From Papilionanthe hookeriana x Papilionanthe teres (lineage: Eukaryota; Streptophyta; Magnoliopsida; Asparagales; Orchidaceae), in assembly GCA_022702705.1 (NCBI GenBank), contig CM040429.1, forward strand, positions 110,957,943-111,021,942: a DNA stretch of 64,000 nt, read 5' to 3'. Below are positions 56,641 through 64,000 of the stretch, one piece after another; position 1 is the first letter of the stretch, and each line of letters begins with the position of its first letter. The notes beneath the pieces are model-generated. The model was not told the DNA's origin. It saw nothing but the letters and a program-made list of their open reading frames with translations, and ran no database searches. The translations under genes were made by a program, and so were the position numbers.

Positions 56641-57350
56641 AGAGTGCATAAAAATATTAATTGAACTACCACTCAGGCTAATTGTTCAAGCATAACTCAA
56701 TTATAGTCCAAATGATCCAAAATTCCTAATTTGTGGGTTCATTCGCAGAAGCCTCAAATCACACAAATAATTTCTTAGAAATATGTGCAACCTTTAGGTA
56801 TAATAGACCTCAAACGATATTGTTAGACTAAATTTAATTTCATTTTCTTAGAGATGAAGTTAAGAATTTATTGAGTTGCTTACCCCAAAAAATCTATTAT
56901 AACTTGAAATGACCTAGCTCAAAATTTTTTAGCCAAATATTTTTCTTCTTCTAAGACTATTAAACTTGGAAATAATATTACATTACTCGCCAAAATTAAT
57001 AATGAGACAATTCAAAAATCTTAGAAGATATTTAAAGATATGTTAACAAAATGTATGCACCATGTTTTACGTGATTTGTTAATTGTACAAAGTTTTATAA
57101 TAAATTGGTCGAATCATTGAGGATGTTCACATATGTTGTAGGTAGTGGTCTCTGATATCTAATCCTTTTAAAGAGGCTTATGCTTTGACTGTGAAAATAT
57201 CGACTAATTATTTTCAATAACCTTTAGAAAGAGTACAACCTATGAAAGTAATTAACATGGATGAAAGAGAAGTGTTAGCTAGTTTAATTTTACAAATAGC
57301 TACAATTTAGGAAAAAAAAAGCAAAAAGGCAACCTAGTCTTAAATTAGAG
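56641..57350 (+). pseudogene. Athila gag relic
   Basis: Shifted frames read 'FAEASNHTNNFLEICATFRYNR', 'LNLISFS..RDEVKNLLSCLPQ', 'MCTMFYVICLLYKVL' and 'FKEAYALTVKISTNYFQ.PLE', which follow the order of Athila/Ty3 gag (NNFLEIC, LFPFSLRDKA.WL, CPHHGLP...FYNGL, EAY.L...NNYQWP). Stops are dense. Confidence 0.72.
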
Positions 57351-58179
57351 TTAGGGAGCGCCTTTAAGTGGGGAGAATGTGCATGGACCGTTAGGTTAGC
57401 ATTGTCTCTCAAGCTTAGTGTCCATAAACTCATTAAATTGAAATAGTGATTTTAACTCCAACACTTATAATCCTTAATAAGAAAATCATCTACACTTCAA
57501 TTAAAATAATAAATAGAATGTAGATAATAATAAATATCTTAGTAACTAATCCAACACTATAAGTAATTGTAACAATCAAAATAAAGTTTTTTTTCAACCT
57601 TATGCCCAATTATCCCTTGCATTTCACAACAAATAATCAATTTTTAAAAAATAAATTTTTGTAAGAATTTGTGTTATTAATGGACAATCAGTTATGAAGT
57701 CAAGCTATCACCATTAAAAATATGGAATGTTGATTAGGGTAGTTGGTTAATTTACTTAGCAATAGACCCTAATGGAGTTACTAAGCAACAAAAAATTGAG
57801 CCAAATGATAAAGGCAAACAATAGTGTATGACTACAAAACTAAGGAGTGAAAAAAAGCTATATGAGTTGGTTAGAGAGGAGGGTAGGATAGAAGAACCCA
57901 ACCATGACTTTGATACACTAATAAAAAACCTATGCAAGACTTAAGACAAGAATTTTCAGTTAAGAAAGTTGTATATAAAACACTACCATTTATCTATTGA
58001 GACTTCAGAAATAAAAATTAGACCAATAATTCTTATGAGAGTATTCAAGAAGCTGAATGCCAACATTCTCTTTGCTAAAGATCTTGAACAAATGTCTAGT
58101 TTTCTTAAATTTATGAAAGATATAATTATGAAATAAAAAAATAAACTAGTTTAATCTGATATATTGCTTTGACTAAAGA

Positions 58180-59900
58180 GTTTAGTGTCATAATTTAAGA
58201 GGGACTCCTTGAAAAATCTATTGATTTGGTTAGTTTCATTATTCCCTATACTATATGAGATAAATTCAATAGATTTTATTTTATTATTTTTATTTTTTTA
58301 TTAAGGAACTTATATCGATATAATTCCATTTTCTATTCTTATGAGGTTAACTTTCGAAGAATTTAATCATGTTATTTTAACCCTTCAATTACTAGATTTC
58401 TAACAAATATATCTTATGAGGGTATAAAAAATATATTTGGTAAAAGTGGATAGATTCATCTTTCTAGCTGATTTCATAGTTTTAAACATAGAGTAAGACA
58501 AGGAGAGACACCAATCATCCTAGGTAGACCATTTTTAGTCAAGGGAAGGGCACTAATTGATGTGTAAAAGAGTGAATTAATTATGAGAATAATGTTCACA
58601 AAGTGCTTTTAATGTATTGTGATTCATGAAAATCCCCAAGTTATTAGTATGGATCAATCCTTTATAGTGGATTGGATAGAAAGGTGTGTTTGAGGCCATT
58701 TATTTGAGATATCGGAGATTGGCCCAATAAAGCAATATTAAATTTTGAGGAAATAAGAGAACATAAGAATGAATGTGCTCTATTTATTGAGAAAATGTTT
58801 GAGACATTTGAAACCACTACTATTTAAAAAAAAAACTTCGATCGTAGAGGCACTTGAATTGAAACTTGAGACACTTCTCAAGTCCCTTGGGTATTAATTC
58901 ATAGAAGAATCATCACCTTACAATATTATTCTCTCTTTTGAGTTGAATGTATTATAAGAGAAAAAGTTGATGAAGGTTTAAGTACATATAAAAGTACCTT
59001 TGTTTGGACTGTAACACACATTAAAAGAATTGACCATTTGTTATGCTTGAACAAGATTATATTAAAACATAATCATTAACCAAAGACTGATGATTAAAGA
59101 AGACTCAACACTTCTTTAAAAGAAGTAATTAAGAAATAAATAATTATGTGGTTAGATTTTAAGATTTTATATCTTATTTTAGATAGTGCTTAGATAATTC
59201 CAATCCACTTTGTACCAAAAAAATGTAAGTTTGATTATAAAAGAGAATGAAAAGAAAGAATTAATGCCCAATAGGAATGTCATGAGTATAGAATATGTAT
59301 ATATTACAGGAAGCTGAATAAAACCACAAGGAATGGTCATTTTCCTTTTCCTTTGTCAGAATATATGCTTAATAAGTTTGCAAGACATTTTTCTTTTTAC
59401 TTCTTATATGGTTACATAGGTTGTCACTAGATTTCTAGCACTAAAAGCCCAAAATAAGATCATTTGTATTAGTCTATATGACACTTTATCCTTTAGAATA
59501 ATATTATTTGGACTATCATAGTGATGTTATCTTTTAAAAATTCATAATTTCTATATTTTTTTATCATTTTGAGTAGGGCATTAAGGTTTTCATGAATTAC
59601 TTTTCCATATGATATCTCTTTTAGTTTATATCCAGAGCATCTAATTTTGGTGTTGTAAAGATGTGAAGTGACTAATTTAGTGTTGAATTGAGAAAACTAC
59701 CAATTTATGGTTATAAAAGATATTATTCTTGGGCATAAGATATATGAGACAAGGACAAAGGTAGATAAAGCTAAAATCTAAGTTCTAAAAAATCCACCAC
59801 CTACCACATCTGTTAAAGGAGTTGGAAACTTTCTAGGAAATGTTTGATTCTATAAATTGGTCATAAAAGGCTTCTCTATGATAACAAAAACTTTATGTCA
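58180..59900 (+). pseudogene. Athila protease-RT relic
   Basis: Protease end block 'ETPIILGRPFLVKGRALIDV' at about 58505-58565. The RT lead-in includes 'SPYNIILSFELNVL' and 'STYKSTFVWTVTHIKRI' (58915-59030). RT blocks are 'IIPIHFVPKK' near 59195, 'ICIYYRKLNKTTRNGHFPFPLSEYMLNKFARHFSFYFLYGYIG' in pieces (59295-59425), and 'KVDKAKI..LKNPPPTTSVKGVGNFLGNV..Y' at about 59760-59855. The relic is heavily decayed, and the catalytic YxDD is not preserved in readable form. Confidence 0.78.
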
Positions 59901-60049
59901 TTTATTATAAAATAATATGTCTTTTAAATAATTATATATGCTTAAAAAATCTTAAATTTCTAAAATAGAAAGCAATCACTAAACCTATAATAGTTTCACA
60001 ACACTAAAACTATCCTTTTGAACTCACGTGTGATTTTTACTATTAGGTT

Positions 60050-60348
60050 AGTCTATGAAAAAGGGTAAATGGAAATTTTTATATTATTTATTATGTCAAT
60101 CAGACATTGACTGATGCCCAAATTAATTATGCTACCATTGAAAAAGAATGTCTAACTATAATATTTTTTTTAATAAAGTAGATGATATTTGATTGGTTCC
60201 AAACTCACTATTTATATGGATTATTTTGTCAATATCACGTAAATAAGAAAGATATCGAACTTCATCTTATCATATGGGTCCTTTCATTACAATATTTGAT
60301 ATAAAAATATTTTATAAAAATGATGTTGAGAATCAAGTGGCTGGTTAT
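60050..60348 (+). pseudogene. Athila RNase H relic, truncated by LTR insertion
   Basis: 'FYIIYYVNQTLTDAQINYATIEKECLTIIF' is followed by 'HLIIWVLSLQYLI' and 'NDVENQVAGY', matching the end of the gypsy RNase H just before the integrase. The frame is cut at 60348, where a Tat-like LTR begins. Integrase and any env-like ORF are not in the window. Confidence 0.75.
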
Positions 60349-61059
60349 TGTTGACCTCATTTTTGGTCATATAGGATTTGCATAAACATCGCGCTTTTGT
60401 CATGTGTAGCCACATTGGCCAAAAACTGCATATGCCATTTATTTGCCTGACATGATCATGTCAGGCTTGGGCCTGACCACATCCAAAAATACCTTAGTGT
60501 GGTTACTGCTAGTTTGGGTCTGACCATGCTTAAATGTATCTTGGCGTGGTTATGTTGGCCCTAAGCATGACCACACCTAGGTATTCTTGGAGTGATCACT
60601 TCGCATAATCACTCCAATGTAATGCCATTAATCAGTTGCCTTTTTCCATGGATCCAAGCATTAAACGTATCACTATTTTGTTAGCGGCGATCTGTGGCTC
60701 TTCCATCCGTCAGATTCATCGTGTTTGTCGACCTGTCACCTAATCAGATGACCACAGAGGGCTCTTTCACCTTCTTTCTAGCCTATCAATAGGTGGCTCT
60801 AACACTCTCCATGACACACGCTTGCACACAGATGTTGACACATCCCGCTCTCGACATTGTTCGCTGCTCCAAGGAAGAAGATGGAAGAAGTCTTTAGGTG
60901 AGTGTCCTCCTCCTTTGTCAACCTTTCTCTGATAAATCTCTTACTCTTCCCTCCTCTTTTAATTCAACGAATTTATTTTTCTAAGTTGATTTAGACTTAG
61001 TCAACCCATTCGAAAGCCTTAAAGCAGGCTTGGCTCTGGGATCAACCCAAACCTAGCTA

Positions 61060-61235
61060 ACCCTAACCCTCTTATGTTCAGCCCTAACATAAGCTTAATC
61101 CCAAACCCAAACTCTAATCAAACCTAAACCCAAATCCAAAACTAAACCTTAACCTAACCTTACCCAAACCCAAACCCAAACCCAAACCCTACCTTAACTT
61201 AAACCCAAACCCTGACCTAAACCTAAACTTGAATA
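61060..61235. repeat. telomere-like CCCAAA/CCTAAA repeats
   Basis: Degenerate runs of CCCAAA, CCTAAC and CCCTAA, related to the plant telomere repeat (CCCTAAA). The cleanest stretch is (CCCAAA)4 near 61165-61190. They are embedded in the LTR, not at a chromosome end. Confidence 0.75.
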
Positions 61236-61470
61236 CAACTTAACTTGCCTTCAGATACAACCACCACCACGCTATCTGCTTTAAGCTGACCACCTAACTT
61301 GCCTTCAGTTCATATTCCCATATTATCTGTCTCCCCAAGTTGAGAATATGTTCTTATATTCTTTTCCTCATATGTGCAGGTACAAAACATATCCACATTA
61401 CAATTTATCAATATGCTTAGACTAATTTCTCTAGTGAAATTAAATCAACTTAGTCATCTTCCCCTCTAAC

Positions 61471-61683
61471 TAGCTTTCAGGATGAATGATAAGCTTTGGT
61501 GTTGTCCTTTTTGATATAATCATCCCGTCTACCTTCTAGGTTGAATGTTAGTCTCTGCACTTTCCTTTCTAGCATAGTTAAACTTTTGATCTTTCCTTAA
61601 ATAGCTCTCATGATGAATGATAAGCTTTAGTGCTATCCTTCCTAATCTAGCCATCCTGTATATCTCCTAGGTTTGATGTTAGC
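61471..61683 (+). repeat. ~130-bp tandem array, part before the inserted LTR
   Basis: Units start TAGCTTTCAGGATGAATGA at 61471 and a variant at 61602, giving a period of 131 bp. The second unit is cut at 61683 by the insertion and resumes at 63548. Confidence 0.85.
61679..61683. repeat. target-site duplication, left copy
   Basis: TTAGC matches 63543-63547 and flanks the inserted LTR. Confidence 0.85.
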
Positions 61684-63542
61684 TGATCCCCGATAAATGC
61701 AACGGCACCAAAAACATGGTACCGTTTGGTAATTACAACGGCGCCAAAAACTTGGCTCCGCTGGATAAATGCACTGATGATTTTAGATATGAAAATTATG
61801 ATTTTATAATATGGGATACTACGCAAGTATACATATCGTTTATCAAGTAATATAGGACTTTCTGATTAAGCCCCAAGATATTGAACCCACAGGGAAAATG
61901 TAAAATCTTTAAAGAAATCAGAAAAATTATCTTTTTACTTTTTTATGGCTTTTGAAAGTATGTGTTGATTTTGAAAGGTTTTGAAAGTTGATTTGTCATT
62001 TGAAATTTCCTTAATAAAATGTTAAGCAATGAAATTAAAATTATAATAACTAATAACACTGGATGTAAAATACTTTTAACTAGAATATCTTTTTCTTTCC
62101 TTTTATAAAGTAGTAATAATTCTTAAAGTATTGTTGTGGAAGTATTTAAATTTGTTGTGACAGATGAAGCAAATGTGTTCTTTACCCTTACTTGGTTCTA
62201 TAAAGAACATAGGTTAATTTAAAATTTTTATTATTTTGAACATGGTTAGGCAGGGAAGATACCGGTCTCTCACTCTAGAGTTCCCTCGATTCCCACCACC
62301 TGGGGGCTAACTTCTCATAACAAAACTCAAAACTTCAAACCAAATTTAGGGGTTTTAGCCTGTCACTCTAAAATCCACTAATTTTACTCCCTTCCATAAA
62401 AATATCTTCTAATATTACATTCAATTATATGGACTACAATTCTCACCCATAATTGCATGTGATTCTTACTAACTTTTATGAGACAATACCGCATTGGATC
62501 TTACATAATCTCAAGAAATTTTACAACTTAACAGTTTAAATTAAGAAGTAAACAAATTTTTTAGAATCAATTTTCAGAACTTCTTCCAACTTTTAAACAC
62601 TTATACTTTCCACAACAATTCTTTATATATTAATTACTTCTCCATTTAAGAAAGAAAAAGATAAAGTAAACTACTCAGAATGCATTAAGAAAATACAAAA
62701 ACACATTGATTTGAAATTATAAACAATAAGAAAAATAACAAACGAAAGCAAGTATTAATAAAAAGATTAAAAGTAAACACTTATCTGAAAATCCTCTCCA
62801 CAAGACTATGGAAGTTCCTCTGAAACTTTGACTCTTCGCTAAACTACTCCTCAGAGCAAGTCTCCCAACTCCGATGACTCAGAATACAGACTTCAGACTT
62901 CAATAAAAACTAAACTAAAAGAAAGAAAAGAAGTGGGAAGAAGAAGACTTCACTCCGACCCTTTTCTCCTTTCTACTCTCTACTCTTACTCTTAATAAAA
63001 ACTCTCACAAAATAAAAGTAAGATACTGTAAAAACTCTCTTCAAAATGCAAGTGGAAGAGCAATGGAAGAACATTAAAAAGACCCTTCAAAATGCAGTGG
63101 AAGAGCACTTAATCATTCGTAAGACTCTCTTTAAATAGTAAACCAAAAGGTGCCTTGGTGTCTCTTCAAAATGTGTCCAGATTTGATGTATCTACCAAGG
63201 AACGCACCCCTTCATTCAAACTTGCCGCCCAAAGGAAGTTATGGTAGTTACCACCAAGATTTGCATCCCATCCCCTTTGAAATTGGCGCCAAATACATGA
63301 AGATTTCGATTTTTAACTGTGGCGGCTAAGCATCGGCCTAGCGGCGCTTAGCCGCCAGTGCCAAAATTTTGATTTTTCATTATTTTTACTCTAAATTTGA
63401 TCTAATTTTGCTCCTTTCATCATGACCATCCATTTTCATTAAACCTGCAAGAAAAAAACAAATTATCTTCCCTTAAAGTGCAATATCATTAAAAATATGT
63501 ATAAAAATGTGCATAAAAATACTATATATTTTAGGTGTATCA
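61684..63542 (-). mobile_element. Athila-like solo LTR with two PBS-like motifs
   Basis: A 1859-bp segment starts TGATACACC and ends GGGGATCA on the minus strand, with perfect 5-bp flanks. It shares the TGAT...ATCA termini, 'TTGCACTTTAA...TTGCAGG' start region and 'TATACTTGCGTA' end region with the LTR at 51747-53344. Near its 3' end it carries TGGCGCCGTTGTAATTA (plus 61730-61746) and a second copy TGGTGCCGTTGC followed by ATTTATCGGGGATCA (plus 61684-61712), both like the Athila tRNA-Asp PBS. No coding region is inside. Confidence 0.82.
63320..63357. repeat. perfect 12-bp inverted repeat (hairpin) in the LTR
   Basis: TGGCGGCTAAGC (63320-63331) and GCTTAGCCGCCA (63346-63357) are exact reverse complements around a 14-nt loop. 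They are GC-rich in an AT-rich context, in the position of the palindromic motifs of the other LTR. Confidence 0.9.
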
Positions 63543-63547
63543 TTAGC
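63543..63547. repeat. target-site duplication, right copy
   Basis: TTAGC is identical to 61679-61683. Confidence 0.85.
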
Positions 63548-63990
63548 CCACACAGTTTTCTTCCTAGTATATACACATTCTCTCAGTCTTCTTGGCTAGC
63601 TTTCAGGATGAATGACAAGCTCTAGTGTTCTCTTCTTGATCTAGTCATCTTGTCTACCTCCTTGGTTGAATGTTAGTCCCCATTCTTTCCTCCCTACTAT
63701 GGTTAAACTTTTAATGTTTTATTGACTAGCTCTTAAGGTGAATGATAAACTTCAACACTATCCTTCCTAATCTAGTCATCTCGTCTACTTTCCAAGTTAG
63801 ATGTTAGTCCCCGCACTCTCCCTTAGTATGTTAAACCTTCAATCCTTCTTCGACTAGCTTTCAAACTAAATGATTGTTTTATCACTATCCTTCTTGATAT
63901 AATTATCTTGTCCACCTCTTTGGTTGGTTGTAAATCCACATCAATTTCCACCCTAACGTGTTCAGGTAATCTTGAAATCCCAAGCGGATC
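63548..63990 (+). repeat. ~130-bp tandem array, part after the inserted LTR
   Basis: It resumes the unit cut at 61683 (82 bp before plus about 49 bp after equals one 131-bp unit), then full units start at 63597, 63727 and about 63855. Confidence 0.85.
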
Positions 63991-64000
63991 ACCAAAAATT

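Larger units (their letters stand above)
60349..64000 (+). mobile_element. Tat-like LTR (5' end), extends past the window, interrupted
   Basis: At 60349 a TGTTGACCTCATTTTTGG terminus interrupts the Athila pol. Its first ten bases equal the start of the giant element's LTR (TGTTGACCTC), which suggests a related Tat family. The following sequence has a GC-richer start, telomere-like CCCAAA/CCTAAA repeats (61060-61235) and a tandem array of ~130-bp units from 61471, as in long Tat LTRs. It is interrupted by another LTR (61684-63542). Its 3' end is outside the window, so LTR versus solo LTR cannot be decided. The preceding GTTAT (60344-60348) is the presumed target duplication. Confidence 0.65.

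Noticed and set aside
61060..61235. True telomere or chromosome end
   Set aside because: The repeats are short, degenerate and flanked on both sides by LTR sequence.
1..64000. tRNA, rRNA or other structural RNA genes
   Set aside because: I looked for tRNA and rRNA signatures by eye and found none beyond the PBS and PBS-like motifs.

Overview
This window is angiosperm nuclear DNA, mostly a repeat-rich intergenic stretch. The signs are degenerate Ty1/copia and Ty3/gypsy (Athila and Tat/Ogre lineage) retrotransposons, an RTE-type LINE, a PIF/Harbinger transposase relic, and one plant-specific host gene, a CELLULOSE SYNTHASE INTERACTIVE (CSI3-like) ARM-repeat protein with plant-type introns. I cannot name the species. 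All calls come from reading the sequence and remembered family motifs. No database search, alignment or identity calculation was run.

Layout. 1-2.1 kb: PIF/Harbinger transposase pseudogene and a small GRF zinc-finger ORF. 2.1-6.0 kb: AT-rich DNA without a recognisable gene. 6.04-9.19 kb: full-length but dead RTE LINE with a perfect 13-bp target-site duplication (TSD). 9.34-14.50 kb: a 5.2-kb solo LTR (minus strand) of the same family as the giant element below. 14.5-19.1 kb: copia relic (+), copia relic (-) and gypsy relic (-). 20.33-43.89 kb: a DUF4283/zinc-knuckle relic (-) split by a 22.6-kb Tat/Ogre-like LTR retrotransposon (20604-43239, TSD AGGCG, LTRs of about 4.7 kb). 45.56-49.9 kb: 5' part of the CSI3-like gene (-). 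50-64 kb: two LTR insertions (51747-53344 and 61684-63542, each with a 5-bp TSD), a degenerate Athila gag-pol, and the start of another Tat-like LTR at 60349.

The most interesting object is the giant element. Its LTRs, PBS, gag, protease, RT, RNase H, a second archaeal-type RNase H (aRNH) and integrase place it in the Tat/Ogre lineage. Between integrase and the 3' LTR it carries a further long ORF frame (34469-36073). The C-terminal half is an AlkB-type Fe(II)/2-oxoglutarate dioxygenase domain closely resembling plant ALKBH9 RNA m6A demethylases. The HxD...H iron ligands and a downstream arginine motif are present. The upstream half has a Cys-rich zinc-ribbon-like patch. Three in-frame stops interrupt this copy. 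An RNA demethylase captured by a retrotransposon could remove methyl marks from the element's own RNA, much as AlkB domains occur in some plant RNA viruses.

How the parts relate. The window is a nest of insertions. The Tat-ALKB element sits inside the DUF4283 relic, and removing it with one TSD copy leaves the reading frame intact. Its solo-LTR relative sits next to a copia relic. A Tat-like LTR truncates the Athila pol, and an Athila-like LTR in turn sits inside a tandem array within that Tat-like LTR. The CSI3-like coding exon ends at a clean splice donor, but no downstream exon is visible in the remaining 45 kb, so the TE nest is either a huge intron or marks a truncated gene.
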